Translations under genes and position numbers: made by a program
Notes under the pieces: model-generated
What the model was told of the DNA's origin: nothing
What the model saw: the letters and a program-made list of their open reading frames with translations, nothing else
Databases searched by the model: none
From: Pseudomonadota bacterium
GTDB lineage: Bacteria; Pseudomonadota; Gammaproteobacteria; Burkholderiales; Burkholderiaceae_C
Assembly (NCBI GenBank): GCA_023460715.1
Contig: JAEWPH010000255.1
Location: 1-55,332, forward strand
Direction of reading: 5' to 3'
DNA length: 55,332 bases
Shown: piece by piece, positions 46,366-55,293 of the stretch
How the letters are laid out: each line of letters opens with the position of its first letter
Numbering within the stretch: position 1 is the first letter of the stretch

Positions 46366-46946
46366 GCCAGGTCTCCAGTGGGGGAATTCGAAAGGTCTGC
46401 CGCGGCTCCGGCAACGGCGGCCTCATCCGGCCGTGCCCAGGCCACCACAGCAGCGGCCAGCGCGGCAATCGGCTGCGTCGCGTCCAGCGGCAGCACACCC
46501 GCCTCGCCCACGGGCGATTCGAGCGTGGCGAACTGGTTGGCCACCAGCGCGGGCGAGAAGAAGTGGCCGGGCCGGGCCTGCACGCGCGCCAGGGCGGCGT
46601 CGTAGTCCAGCGCCAGGAAGGCGAAGCCGAGGTGGGGGTGGGCGGCGCGCAGACGGTCGCGGTATTTGCGGCGCAGCGCCGAGCACGTCAGGACCACGCC
46701 CTGCTCCGGCCCGGCTTGCGCCAGCAGATCCGCCAGGCGTTCGAGCCAGCCCGCACGGTCGTCGTCGGTCAGGGCGACCCCGTCGCGCATCTTGGCCACG
46801 CTCTCAGGCGAGTGGTAGGCGTCGCCCTCGTGCAGCCGCCAGCCCAGGGCATGGGCCGCAGCGGCTGCCACGCTGGACTTTCCGCAGCCGGAAACGCCCA
46901 TGACCACGATGGCATGGGGTGGCGTCGATGAGATAGCGCTATCCAT
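46362..46946 (-). CDS. gntK: Gluconokinase
   Basis: GntK phosphorylates gluconate to 6-phosphogluconate, the substrate of Edd. The 194-residue protein has a P-loop GVSGCGKSS (17-25), EGDAYHSPESVAKM, CSALRRKYRDRLR and GHFFSPALVANQFATLE, all typical of the small GntK family. It is first in the TRAP operon. The first codons contain the palindrome GATAGCGCTATC, a probable operator for the divergent LacI-type regulator. Confidence 0.95.
   Translation of the reverse strand: MDSAISSTPPHAIVVMGVSGCGKSSVAAAAAHALGWRLHEGDAYHSPESVAKMRDGVALTDDDRAGWLERLADLLAQAGPEQGVVLTCSALRRKYRDRLRAAHPHLGFAFLALDYDAALARVQARPGHFFSPALVANQFATLESPVGEAGVLPLDATQPIAALAAAVVAWARPDEAAVAGAAADLSNSPTGDLA
46932..46943. promoter_or_regulatory. 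GATAGCGCTATC operator, site 1
   Basis: An exact 12-base palindrome with central CG, as bound by LacI-family regulators. It lies within codons 2-5 of gntK. A near copy (GACAGCGCTATC) lies at 47081-47092. Confidence 0.65.
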
Positions 46947-47080
46947 TGATGATCAAAAAATGCGGCAGCGCTTTTGCAAGCACCACCGCCGATGAAGACG
47001 GAGCAGGAAGCCGCAGCGGCGCGCCTTGGACGGTGATCCAACGGCTCGCCACGGCAGACATCCTTGTTTACCCTGTGAGG

Positions 47081-47092
47081 GACAGCGCTATC
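47081..47092. promoter_or_regulatory. GACAGCGCTATC operator, site 2
   Basis: Matches site 1 at 11 of 12 bases and is centred about 149 bases from it, about 40 bases before the regulator start. The pair could allow looping across the divergent promoters. Confidence 0.6.
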
Positions 47093-47131
47093 TTAGGAAA
47101 CAATGCTGCCAACCCTTCTCCGGATTTACCC

Positions 47132-48169
47132 TTGAACGCCGTTCCCCCCGGTTCTCGCCGCTCCCGCCGCTCCAGCGGCCGCATCACCCTGGACGACGTC
47201 GCTCGCGCCGCGGGCGTCAGCCCGATCACCGTCTCGCGCGCCTTGCGCGGCGAGCGCAGCGTGGACGCCGCCCTCGCCCAGCGTGTGCGCGAAGCGGCGG
47301 ACCAGCTGGGCTACGTGCCCGATCCGGCCGCCCGCGCGCTCGCCTCCCAGCGCAGCACCCAGGTGCTGGTGCTGGTGCCGCTCCTGTCCAACACCTTGTT
47401 CGTCGACCTGCTGGAGGCGGTGCACCGCACGCTGTTCCCCGAGGGATTCCAGCCCTTGATTGGGGTCACGCACTACGACGCTGCAGAAGAGGAACTGCTG
47501 CTGCGCACCTACCTGCCCCACCGCCCTGCCGGCCTGCTGGTCACCGGGTTCGACCGCAGCGAGGCATCGCGCCAGCTCATCGCGCGCAGCGGCGTGCCCT
47601 GCGTGCACCTGATGGAGACCAGCACGGCGCCGGGCGTGGCCTGCGTGGGCTTTTCGCAGGTGGATGCGGGCGCTGCCATCACCCGCCACCTGCTGGAGCG
47701 GGGGCGCCGGCGCATTGCCTTCTGCGGCGCCCAGCTCGACCCTCGGGTGATGCAGCGCGCCGAAGGCTACCGCCGCGCCCTGCGCGAGGCCGGCCTGTAC
47801 GACCCGCGGCTAGAAACGCTCAGCCCCGAGCGCTCGTCCGTCGCTCTGGGCGCGCGGCTGTTCGAGGAGATGCTGCAGCGCACGCCCGATATCGACGCGA
47901 TCTTCTTCTGCAACGACGACATCGCCCAGGGCGGACTGCTGGCAGCCAACCGGCTGCAGATCGCGGTGCCGCAACGCATCGCCATCGCCGGATTCAACGA
48001 CCTGGCCGGCAGCGACCAGATGGTGCCGCCGCTGACCACGGTGCGCACACCGCGCAGCGAGGTCGGCCGCGCCGGCGCCACGATGCTGCTGGGCATGATG
48101 CGCGGGACCGTGCCCCAGCCCGGCTGCATTGCGCTGGACTACGAGCTGGTCCCCCGCGGCAGCACCTGA
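47132..48169 (+). CDS. gntR: LacI family regulator of gluconate genes (GntR-like)
   Basis: The protein has an N-terminal LacI helix-turn-helix (ITLDDVARAAGVSPITVSRALRGE) and a periplasmic-binding-protein-like ligand domain (VLVLVPLLSNTLFVDLL, RPAGLLVTGFD, IDAIFFCNDDIAQGGLLAANR). It is divergent from gntK-dctQMP, so repression relieved by gluconate or 6-phosphogluconate is likely. The start is taken as TTG 47132 with GGA seven bases upstream, giving 345 residues; the frame is open to 46946, but that extension covers the operators and is unlike the family. Confidence 0.88.
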   Translation: MNAVPPGSRRSRRSSGRITLDDVARAAGVSPITVSRALRGERSVDAALAQRVREAADQLGYVPDPAARALASQRSTQVLVLVPLLSNTLFVDLLEAVHRTLFPEGFQPLIGVTHYDAAEEELLLRTYLPHRPAGLLVTGFDRSEASRQLIARSGVPCVHLMETSTAPGVACVGFSQVDAGAAITRHLLERGRRRIAFCGAQLDPRVMQRAEGYRRALREAGLYDPRLETLSPERSSVALGARLFEEMLQRTPDIDAIFFCNDDIAQGGLLAANRLQIAVPQRIAIAGFNDLAGSDQMVPPLTTVRTPRSEVGRAGATMLLGMMRGTVPQPGCIALDYELVPRGST

Positions 48170-48246
48170 CTGCCCGAATCACCGCGCCGCTCGCATCGGC
48201 GGACTCGGGCAGGCTGCGGCTTCTGCACCGCCGATGCCCATGAAAA

Positions 48247-48271
48247 AAGCCCGGCGGACCGGGCTTCTTTT
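48247..48271. terminator. Terminator between convergent genes
   Basis: AAGCCCGG-CGGA-CCGGGCTT with an A run before and CTTTTT after. It can stop both the rightward LacI-type gene and the leftward OmpA-domain gene. Confidence 0.85.
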
Positions 48272-48310
48272 TGCGTTGACTGGACAGGCCGGTGCGGCCG
48301 TCCGGCACGT

Positions 48311-48841
48311 TCACTGGGGTGCGAGAGTGACTTCGACGCGGCGGGCCTCGGCGTTGTTGCCACCGGCCTGCGTGACTTCGGGCTTGCGCAGTTCGATCTT
48401 GTCGTCGGGCACGCCGGCCGCCTTGAGCGCATCGCGCACGGCCAGGGCACGGTTCTTGGCGAGTTCGGCATTGGCCACGGCGTCGCCGGTGGCGTCATGG
48501 AAGCCCGACACCACGACCGAGCGGCCCTCGGCCACGGCGCGGGCCAGGTCGGCCAGGGCGGGCTCGGCACCGGGCGCCAGATCGGCACGGCCGGTGGCGA
48601 AGTAGAAGCGCACCACGCCGCCGTCGACCACGATACGGGCGACTTCGTCCTCGGCCACCACCAGCGTGCCGGCCGGGGCCACCACCACGGCCGCGGGCTC
48701 GACCACGGGGGCGCGCGCGGCAGCCCGCTGCTTGTAGACCGTCACGCCCACCACCGTGGACACCACCAGCGCGATCAACGCGAAAAGGAACCCGAGGGCG
48801 AAACGCTGCTGGCTGTCGTCGTCGGAACTGCTGAAGGACAT
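48311..48841 (-). CDS. OmpA-domain membrane-anchored protein
   Basis: The 176-residue protein has one N-terminal membrane segment (about 15-37, FALGFLFALIALVVSTVVGV), a Val/Ala/Pro linker and a C-terminal OmpA-like peptidoglycan-binding domain (about 70-175; VRFYFATGRADLAPGAEPAL, VVSGFHDATGD, NRALAVRDALKAAGV). The start at 48841 follows GGAG. It probably links the inner membrane to the cell wall. It is divergent from the ChaC gene. Confidence 0.85.
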   Translation of the reverse strand: MSFSSSDDDSQQRFALGFLFALIALVVSTVVGVTVYKQRAAARAPVVEPAAVVVAPAGTLVVAEDEVARIVVDGGVVRFYFATGRADLAPGAEPALADLARAVAEGRSVVVSGFHDATGDAVANAELAKNRALAVRDALKAAGVPDDKIELRKPEVTQAGGNNAEARRVEVTLAPQ

Positions 48842-48896
48842 GGTGACTCCGTAAATAATGGACGTTGGGACAAAACCGCAAATTGTAAATCTCGCC

Positions 48897-49502
48897 ATGC
48901 CGACGATCGCCGCCCCCATCCGCGACCCCGCACCGATGCTGGAGCGCACCCTGGCCGAATGGGGCGGACAGAGCGACGTGTGGATCTTCGGCTACGGCTC
49001 GCTGATCTGGCGGCCGGACTTCGACTTTGCCGAGCGGCGTGCCGCCAAGGTGCACGGCTGGCACCGCGCGCTCAAGATGTGGAGCCGCCTCAACCGCGGC
49101 ACGCCGGATTGCCCAGGGCTGGTGTTCGGCATGCTCTCGGGCGGCAGCTGCCGCGGCATGGTGTTTCGCGTGCCGGCGGCGCAGGCGCGGCAGGTGCTCA
49201 TCAACCTGTGGCAGCGCGAAATGGCGCTGGGCGTGTACGACCCGCGCTGGCTGGTCTGCCAGACCGGCGCCGGCCCGGTCCGCGCGCTGGCCTTCACCCT
49301 CTCGCGCCGCAGCCCCAGCCATGCGGGCGTGCTGCCGGACGACGAGTACCGGCGCATCTTCTCCGAAGCCAGCGGCATCTACGGCACCACGCGCGACTAC
49401 GCCCAGGCCACCTACGACGAGCTGCGCCGCCTGGGCATCGACGATCGCGCCCTGGGCCGCCTGCTGGCCCTGGCCGCCGACCACCGGCGCGCGCAGCCCT
49501 GA
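48897..49502 (+). CDS. chaC: ChaC-type gamma-glutamylcyclotransferase
   Basis: ChaC enzymes cleave glutathione to 5-oxoproline and Cys-Gly. The roughly 201-residue protein carries the hallmark WIFGYGSLIWRPDF, the segments RGTPDCPGLVFGML, GVYDPRWL and SGIYGTTRDYAQATYDELRRLGI. ATG 48897 is preferred; ATG 48858 would add 13 residues and is possible. The upstream 55 bases are shared with the divergent OmpA-domain gene. Confidence 0.88.
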   Translation: MPTIAAPIRDPAPMLERTLAEWGGQSDVWIFGYGSLIWRPDFDFAERRAAKVHGWHRALKMWSRLNRGTPDCPGLVFGMLSGGSCRGMVFRVPAAQARQVLINLWQREMALGVYDPRWLVCQTGAGPVRALAFTLSRRSPSHAGVLPDDEYRRIFSEASGIYGTTRDYAQATYDELRRLGIDDRALGRLLALAADHRRAQP

Positions 49503-49627
49503 CCGGGCCCTGCCCGCCGCTCGCTTGCTGCGGACCGAGGCGCGGCGCCGTCCGACGCGCAGTGCCGATGCGCGCATGCAGACTGCGCGCACTCTTCCCG
49601 ATCGCCACCCGTTACAGGAGCACCGCC

Positions 49628-50161
49628 ATGCGCCATCCCGCCCGCCTTCTCTCCCTGATCCTGGCTACCGCCGCAGCCGCGGCCGCCACCGGCTGCGCCC
49701 ATACCGGCTCGGGCTCCGCTGCCACCGCCCGGCTGGAGCCCACCCGTGGCAACACCGTGACCGGGGACGTGCGCTTCGTGCAGCAGGCCGATGCCGTGCG
49801 CGTGAGCGGCGAGGTGCGCGGCTTGGCGCCGAACACGGAGCACGGCTTCCACATCCATGAAAAGGGCGACTGTTCCAGCGGCGACGGCAACAGCGCGGGC
49901 GGCCACTTCAACCCGCTGGCCAAGCCCCACGGCCAGCACGACCATGGCGATCACCACGCGGGCGATCTGCCCAGCCTGGTGGCGGACGCCAACGGCGTGG
50001 CGCGCTTCAGCTTCGAATCGCGCACCATCAGCGTCGGCAGCAGCTCCACCAACATCGTGGGCCGTGGCCTGATCGTCCACGCCCAGGCCGACGACTACGT
50101 GACGCAGCCGACAGGCAACGCCGGCGCGCGACTGGCGTGCGCGGTGATCCAGGCGCGCTGA
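49628..50161 (+). CDS. sodC: Cu/Zn superoxide dismutase (SodC), exported
   Basis: The enzyme dismutates periplasmic superoxide. The 177-residue protein has a signal peptide with a possible lipobox ending at Cys23 (AAAAATGC). Copper and zinc ligands are His75 and His77 (GFHIHEKGDC), His93 (GGHFNP) and the His-rich HGQHDHGDHHAGDLP (101-115). Cys82 and a Cys in ARLACAVI form the conserved disulfide. ATG 49628 follows CAGGAG. The extra His cluster is richer than in many SodC proteins. Confidence 0.93.
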   Translation: MRHPARLLSLILATAAAAAATGCAHTGSGSAATARLEPTRGNTVTGDVRFVQQADAVRVSGEVRGLAPNTEHGFHIHEKGDCSSGDGNSAGGHFNPLAKPHGQHDHGDHHAGDLPSLVADANGVARFSFESRTISVGSSSTNIVGRGLIVHAQADDYVTQPTGNAGARLACAVIQAR

Positions 50162-50191
50162 TACCCACAGGGGCGATGTCGCCGGGGCACA

Positions 50192-50890
50192 ATGGCCGAC
50201 ATGAGCCCACCGCCCTCTTCTTCCCCGTCCTCGTCCTCCACATCGCCCCTGTCTTCGTCCATCGCCGATCTGCGCAACAGCTACGAGCGCGCGGAACTGG
50301 GCGAGGACGCCTCCCACGCCGATCCGCTGCGCCAGTTCGACCAGTGGCTGAACGAGGCCCTGGCGGCGCAGGTGCCCGAGCCCAATGCCATGACGCTGGC
50401 CACCGTGGGCGCCGATCTGCGGCCCAGCACGCGCATCGTGCTCATCAAGGGCTATGACGCGCGGGGCATCGTCTGGTACACCAACTACGACAGCCGCAAG
50501 GGCCGCCAGCTGGCGGGCAATCCGTTCGCAGCGCTACAGTTTCATTGGGTGGAGCTGGAGCGCGTGGTGCGCATCGAGGGCACGGTCGAGAAGGTCAGCG
50601 ACGAGGAAAGCGACGCCTACTTCGCCAGCCGGCCGCTGGACTCGCGCATCGGCGCCTGGGCCAGCCCGCAGAGCCAGGTCATCTCCGGCCGGGGCGTGCT
50701 GGTGGCCAATGCCGCCAGGTACGGCGCGCAGTTCCTGCTGCAGCCGCCGCGGCCGCCGCACTGGGGCGGCTTCCGCCTGAAGCCCGAGCAGTGGGAGTTC
50801 TGGCAGGGCCGCAAGAGCCGCCTGCACGACCGGCTGCGCTACCGCCAGGACGGCGGCAGCGCCTGGGTGCGCGAGCGTCTGGCGCCCTGA
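50192..50890 (+). CDS. pdxH: Pyridoxamine 5'-phosphate oxidase
   Basis: PdxH oxidises pyridoxamine- or pyridoxine-phosphate to pyridoxal phosphate with FMN. The 232-residue protein has [63 protein letters not shown] and the C-terminal [17 protein letters not shown]...WVRERLAP, all typical. A Ser/Pro-rich segment of about 20 residues precedes the core. It is alone, with a terminator after it. Confidence 0.95.
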   Translation: MADMSPPPSSSPSSSSTSPLSSSIADLRNSYERAELGEDASHADPLRQFDQWLNEALAAQVPEPNAMTLATVGADLRPSTRIVLIKGYDARGIVWYTNYDSRKGRQLAGNPFAALQFHWVELERVVRIEGTVEKVSDEESDAYFASRPLDSRIGAWASPQSQVISGRGVLVANAARYGAQFLLQPPRPPHWGGFRLKPEQWEFWQGRKSRLHDRLRYRQDGGSAWVRERLAP

Positions 50891-50903
50891 GCGGGCGGCG
50901 GGC

Positions 50904-50925
50904 GGGCCCCACTGCGGGCCCTTTT
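50904..50925 (+). terminator. Terminator after pdxH
   Basis: GGGCCC (50904-50909) pairs with GGGCCC (50916-50921), followed by TTTT, 14 bases after the pdxH stop. Confidence 0.75.
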
Positions 50926-50927
50926 GC

Positions 50928-51032
50928 GCTATGAAATCAGGAGCTGCTTGCGCTTTCTGCGCGCGGAATTCAGGATCTTATGTATCCAGAGTTGTCGCCA
51001 AACAATCGCAACCAGCTACATTTTTCATAGCT
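50928..51032. repeat. Imperfect inverted-repeat element (MITE/REP-like), copy 3
   Basis: The left end (50928 onward) reads GCTATGAAATCAGGAGCTGC then TTGCG. The right end, read on the minus strand from 51032, begins GCTATGAAAAATGTAGCTGG then TTGCG. They match at about 20 of the first 25 bases. The element is about 105 bases and lies between convergent pdxH and the AEC gene. GCTAT(A/G)AA also marks an end of the other two repeats. Confidence 0.6.
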
Positions 51033-51036
51033 TATC

Positions 51037-51987
51037 CTAAAGCTGCCGCTGCCCCAGCAGCAGCATCAGCGGCAGCGTGATCATGGCCAGCGCGGTGGAG
51101 ATGGCGATGCTGGAAGACACCTCCTCCTGCATCACGCCATAGCGCTGCGTGAAGAGGAACACGTTGGCGCCCACCGGCAGCGTGGCCGCCGCGAACATCA
51201 CCGCCACCGCCAGGCCCGACAGGCCCATCGCCCAGGCCAGCGCGAACAGCAGCAGGGGGTGCACGAGGTTCTTGACCAGGGCGATGCCCAGTGCATCGCG
51301 CCAGTGGTGGCCGATCTTGCTGTACGCCAGGGTGATGCCCACCAGCAGCAGCGCGATGGGACCCAGCGCGGCGCCCAGCACCTGCAGTGGCTTGTCCACC
51401 ACCTCGGGCAGATGCAGCCCGGTCTGCGCCAGCAGCAGTCCGGCCAGGATCGGCAGCGGCACCGGGTGCACGATGCCGTTGCGCACCGCCTGCAGCACCG
51501 TGCGCAGCATGGAGCGCGGCACGTCCAGCCCAGCGCGCTGGCGCTCACGCGCCTCGGCCAGCTCGAAGACGACGGTGGCCGAGGTCAGCAGAATGAGCGC
51601 GTGCAGCGACACCAGCGTGAACAGCGTGACGAGGCCCTGCTCGCCGTACACCAGGCCGATCAGCGGCACACCGATCATCAGGGTGTTGCTGAACATCTGC
51701 GCCAGGCCGCGTGCGGCGGAGCGGGTCGAGAACCCGCACAACGCCATCGTGCCCACGAACACCAGGCCGCTGGCCAGGAAGTACAGGCCGACCGGCTGGA
51801 AGTCCAGGTCCTGCACGCGCACGCCGGCCATCGTGCGAAACAGCAGCGCCGGCGTCAGCACCAGGAAGACGATGTTGGAAAGGTCCTTGATGGCCGAGGC
51901 GCGGACCCACCCGATGCGGGCGGCGCCGAAGCCGATGCCGATGCTCAGCAGCACCGGAATGAGCGAGGAGAAGACGGGGGAATTCAC
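51037..51987 (-). CDS. AEC family transporter (auxin efflux carrier-like)
   Basis: The roughly 316-residue membrane protein has ten predicted helices in two halves. Landmarks are SLIPVLLSIGIGFGAARIGW, LSNIVFLVLTPALLF, FSNTLMIGVPLIGLVYGEQG, PLQVLGAALGPIALLLVGITL and LPVGANVFLFTQRYG. AEC carriers move organic acids such as malonate or malate, but the substrate is not shown. The start is taken as GTG 51987 (VNSPVFSSLIP); the frame is open to 52146 but without a good start or ribosome site. It is convergent with pdxH. Confidence 0.82.
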   Translation of the reverse strand: MNSPVFSSLIPVLLSIGIGFGAARIGWVRASAIKDLSNIVFLVLTPALLFRTMAGVRVQDLDFQPVGLYFLASGLVFVGTMALCGFSTRSAARGLAQMFSNTLMIGVPLIGLVYGEQGLVTLFTLVSLHALILLTSATVVFELAEARERQRAGLDVPRSMLRTVLQAVRNGIVHPVPLPILAGLLLAQTGLHLPEVVDKPLQVLGAALGPIALLLVGITLAYSKIGHHWRDALGIALVKNLVHPLLLFALAWAMGLSGLAVAVMFAAATLPVGANVFLFTQRYGVMQEEVSSSIAISTALAMITLPLMLLLGQRQL

Positions 51988-52224
51988 AAAAAGGGAACGG
52001 ACTCGGGGGACGGCCGGCTGCGCAACGCGGCGGGATGGAAACAGCAGCCGACAAGCGCTGCACGCAAAGCGCCGATTATCCGCCGGTGTGCACTCCCGCA
52101 GCCCTGCCCCATCGCGCCAAGGTCTCGGCCGATCACGCAACGTCACGCTGCCGCGCCCGGAGACGGCGCACTGCGGTCACCGCCACCGCCCCACCACCGC
52201 TGGCGTGGCGACCGGGCGGAAGCA

Positions 52225-52737
52225 CTACCGCTCGCCGGCGCCCGGCACCAGCTTGGCGGCCAGCAGGTTGGCCACGTAGCGCAGGCGGCCGATGTCTGCC
52301 TCCGCCTGCGGGGTGCGGCTGAAGCAGCACAGCGTGCCGTAGACCCCACCGCCTTCCAGCCGCACGGGCGTGCTCAGGTGGGTGCCGATGGGAATGCCCG
52401 GGTCGGGCGCCTTGCCTGCAGCGACATATTCGCGCGCGTCCCGCATGACCTCGGGCAGGCGGCCTTCCACCACGTACTGGCACCAGCTCTCTTCCACCGG
52501 GTCGGACATGCCGGCCTGCAGCGGCGCGAAGTCGGGCGCGCTGTCCACGGCCTGGATGGTGCGCCGGCCGTCCGCGATCTGCGAGACGAACGCCACATCC
52601 ATGCCCAGGCGCGTCCGCAGCGCCTGCAGCACCTGCGTTACCGCGGCGGGCAGCTCAGGGTCTGCGGAGTCGCTCGTGGCCACGAGCATTTCCGAGATCT
52701 TCACATCGATGTCGTCAGGGTCGTAATCGAGAAACAT
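52225..52737 (-). CDS. GAF domain protein
   Basis: The 170-residue soluble protein is almost entirely one GAF domain (about 25-165): LGMDVAFVSQIADGRRTIQAV, WCQYVVEGRLPEVMRDAREYVAA, IGTHLSTPVRLEGGGVYGTLCCFSR. The conserved Cys residues (WCQ, LCCF) could hold a ligand or sense oxidants. There is no attached output domain, so it must act through a partner. Start 52737 is chosen at MFLDYDPDDID; the upstream frame is Ala/Arg-rich and unlike the family. Confidence 0.8.
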   Translation of the reverse strand: MFLDYDPDDIDVKISEMLVATSDSADPELPAAVTQVLQALRTRLGMDVAFVSQIADGRRTIQAVDSAPDFAPLQAGMSDPVEESWCQYVVEGRLPEVMRDAREYVAAGKAPDPGIPIGTHLSTPVRLEGGGVYGTLCCFSRTPQAEADIGRLRYVANLLAAKLVPGAGER

Positions 52738-52922
52738 GCCTGCGAGTCTAGTGCGCCGAGGCCCGCCGAGGTGCAAGCAATGGCATCGGCCGCTGTGCCG
52801 GTTCCGCGCTGCGGGACGCCTCTGCCATGCGGGTGCCGATGCGGCTGCCCGGGCGGCACCGAGGACATGCGATGCCGCCCGGGCCACCCCGCCGGGCGCA
52901 CGGGCTTGCGCTCATGTTCCCG

Positions 52923-55079
52923 TCAGAAGTCCACCTTGACACCCACCTTCAGGCTGCGGCCTGGCAGCGGTGCCTTGGGGAACGCGGTGGTCGTCAGGAT
53001 CGACGTGGCGCTGTAGGCCAGCTTGTCGGTGATGTTGTCCAGGCGCGCATACCACAGCACGTCGCTGCGCTGCGCGCCGAACTGCCACTGCGTGCGGTAG
53101 CCCAGCGAGGCGTTCCACAGCGTGTAGGCCCCCGTGGCGCGGGTGCCGTCGGCAGGTACGCGGTTCTGGGCGGCCAGGTAGTCGAAGCCCAGGCCGGCGC
53201 GCCACGGGCCGCGGGCCCACAGCAAGGTGCTGCCCAGGCGCAGCGGCGCGATGCGCGGCAGCGGCTCGCCGGTGTCGCGGTTGGTGGCGCGCACGATGTC
53301 GCCGCGCAGCTGCAGGTCCAGCGTGGACGCGTCGCCCAGCACCGAAGACGCCGGAGCCATCAATCCGCTCTCGCCCACCAGGCGCACCGTGCCGCTGGCT
53401 TCGAGCCCGTAGAAGCGCGCACGCACGCCCTGGTAGACGAATTCGGGCAGCGCGCCGTCGGTGCCGGCGGCCACCACCTCGCCCTCTTCCGAGCGCAGCT
53501 GGCCCGACGGCGTGAGACCGATGTAGTTGGAGAACTGGCTCACGAACGCGGTAGCGGCGAAACGGTGCGGGCCGCTCTTCCACGCGGCGCCCACGTCGAG
53601 GCTGGTGGCCTTCTCCAAGCCCAGCCCGGCGTCGCCCGTCTCCCATGCGCCGGTGGCCACGTGCGGGCCGTTGGCGAAGAGTTCGTAGTCCTTGGGCGCC
53701 CGCTGCGTGTACGAGAGGTTGGAGGTCAGCTGCCACGCCGGCGTCAGATTCACCAGCGCGCCCACGGCCGCGCTGTGCGGATGGAAGTCGCGCTTGCCGA
53801 CGGTGAACCGGTCGATGTCCGGGCTGCCGAACGACTCGACGCTGACGCGCTCGGTCCGGGCCCCGAACGTCAGCTTGCCCCAGTCGGTGCCCAGTTCCTC
53901 ATGCACGAACAGCGCCGTGGTGCGGCTGCGGCTGCGCGGCGCGAAGGCCTCTTCGCCGATGGCCGAAAAGCGCGCCGCCTCGGCCTGGATGCCGATCACG
54001 CCCTGCAGCCGTCCGATGGGGGCATGCCGCGCCTCCACCCGCAGGTCGTTGCCGGCATTGCGGAAGGTGGTGCCGGGCTCGCCGCCCTCGTACTCGGTGT
54101 GCTGGTAGTCGGTGTGGCTGGCCTGCACGCGCACGCTTTGCAGCGGGCCCGCATCGATGCGCCACAGGCCGTCCAGCGCATAGCGGTTGGAGCGCATGCC
54201 GATGGTCACATCGTCCTCGGCCACCGTGCCGTAGTCGCTGCGGTAGGTGCTGGCCGACAGGCCCAGGTAGCCGCGGTCGAAGAACGCCGTGCCGCCCACC
54301 GCGCCTCCGCGCGTGTGGCTGGCCGAGTTGCAGATGCGCTGCGCGAGGCTGGGCGAGCCGGGTTTCTCACAGGCCAGTTCGGTGGGCACGCGCACGTCGT
54401 CGGTGCGGCGGTCGAACACGTCGGCATGCAGCGCAAAGCGGTCGTTGCCGCCTTCCACCATGGCCGCGCCCGCCCGCTCGCGGCTGCCCGTGGCGGCCGA
54501 GGCCTCGGCCTTGCCGTCCACACCGTTCAAGGGCTCGCGGGGGATGCGGTTGTCGATCACGTTGACCACCCCGCCCACGGCGCTGCCGCCGTAGAGCAGT
54601 GCGGCCGGGCCGCGCAGCACCTCGATGCGCTCGGTGGTCAGCGCCTCGGTGGGCACGGCATGGTCGAAGCTCAGGGCCGAGGCGTCCAGCGTGGCGCCGC
54701 TGTTCTGCAGCACGCGGATGCGGTCGCCGTCCAGCCCGCGGATGATGGGCCGGCTGGCATTGGGGCCGAAGTAGGTGCTGCTCACGCCGGGCAGACCGTC
54801 GAGCGTCTGGCCGAGCGTGGATTGCGTACGCAGCGTCAGGCCGTCGCCCGAGAGCTGAGCGGCCGGCGTGACGACCGCATCGGCACCCAGCGGGTTGCCG
54901 GTCACGGTGACCTCGGACAGGCGTGCGCGGGGGGCCTCCGCGGCGTCGTCAGCAGCAGTTGCTGCTGCGGTCTGCGCGTGCGCACCGGACGAGGCCAGCA
55001 GCACGAGCACCGCGCAGGCCAGCGGGTGCAGGGCGATACGGCGCGAGCGCGGCGCTTGGGGAAAGAAGGAAGGGTTCAT
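52923..55079 (-). CDS. TonB-dependent outer-membrane receptor, ZnuD-like
   Basis: The 718-residue protein has a signal peptide ending at about residue 35 (SSGAHAQ), a TonB-box-like SEVTVTG near 55, a plug domain (TLGQTLDGLPGVSSTYFGPNASRPIIRGL core: RPIIRGLDGDRIRVLQNS) and a 22-strand barrel ending in ...GVKVDF with the terminal Phe required for barrel assembly. A loop with two Cys (ACEKPG...ICNSASH) and His residues resembles the zinc receptor ZnuD. Zinc is therefore the best guess; another metal or chelate is possible. A near-perfect palindrome at 55160-55183 lies upstream. Confidence 0.85.
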   Translation of the reverse strand: MNPSFFPQAPRSRRIALHPLACAVLVLLASSGAHAQTAAATAADDAAEAPRARLSEVTVTGNPLGADAVVTPAAQLSGDGLTLRTQSTLGQTLDGLPGVSSTYFGPNASRPIIRGLDGDRIRVLQNSGATLDASALSFDHAVPTEALTTERIEVLRGPAALLYGGSAVGGVVNVIDNRIPREPLNGVDGKAEASAATGSRERAGAAMVEGGNDRFALHADVFDRRTDDVRVPTELACEKPGSPSLAQRICNSASHTRGGAVGGTAFFDRGYLGLSASTYRSDYGTVAEDDVTIGMRSNRYALDGLWRIDAGPLQSVRVQASHTDYQHTEYEGGEPGTTFRNAGNDLRVEARHAPIGRLQGVIGIQAEAARFSAIGEEAFAPRSRSRTTALFVHEELGTDWGKLTFGARTERVSVESFGSPDIDRFTVGKRDFHPHSAAVGALVNLTPAWQLTSNLSYTQRAPKDYELFANGPHVATGAWETGDAGLGLEKATSLDVGAAWKSGPHRFAATAFVSQFSNYIGLTPSGQLRSEEGEVVAAGTDGALPEFVYQGVRARFYGLEASGTVRLVGESGLMAPASSVLGDASTLDLQLRGDIVRATNRDTGEPLPRIAPLRLGSTLLWARGPWRAGLGFDYLAAQNRVPADGTRATGAYTLWNASLGYRTQWQFGAQRSDVLWYARLDNITDKLAYSATSILTTTAFPKAPLPGRSLKVGVKVDF

Positions 55080-55159
55080 GGCAAGGCAAAAAAATGGAGG
55101 AAGGGCTACTCACGGCTCGGACCCTTGCCACACGGGGACGCGGCCACGCGGTGGCGCGG

Positions 55160-55183
55160 GATCGATCCATCGATGAATCGATC
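55160..55183. promoter_or_regulatory. Near-perfect 24-base palindrome upstream of the TonB receptor gene
   Basis: Arms GATCGAT and ATCGATC flank the inner palindrome CATCGATG, with one mismatched pair of twelve. It lies 81 bases before the receptor start, in a 214-base gap without another clear feature. It does not look like a classical Zur or Fur box. Confidence 0.4.
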
Positions 55184-55293
55184 GCCAGCCACGGCATGGC
55201 CCATGCGCGCAGGCACAGGCATTCCAAGGAAAAACAGGAAGGGAAGAAAAAGGCCGCCCGGCGACGCGCCCGCACCCGCGGACGCAGGCGGGC

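Noticed and set aside
54949..55275. 108-residue minus-strand frame before the TonB receptor
   Set aside because: It overlaps the receptor signal-peptide region, has Arg/Ala/Ser-rich shadow composition and no ribosome binding site.
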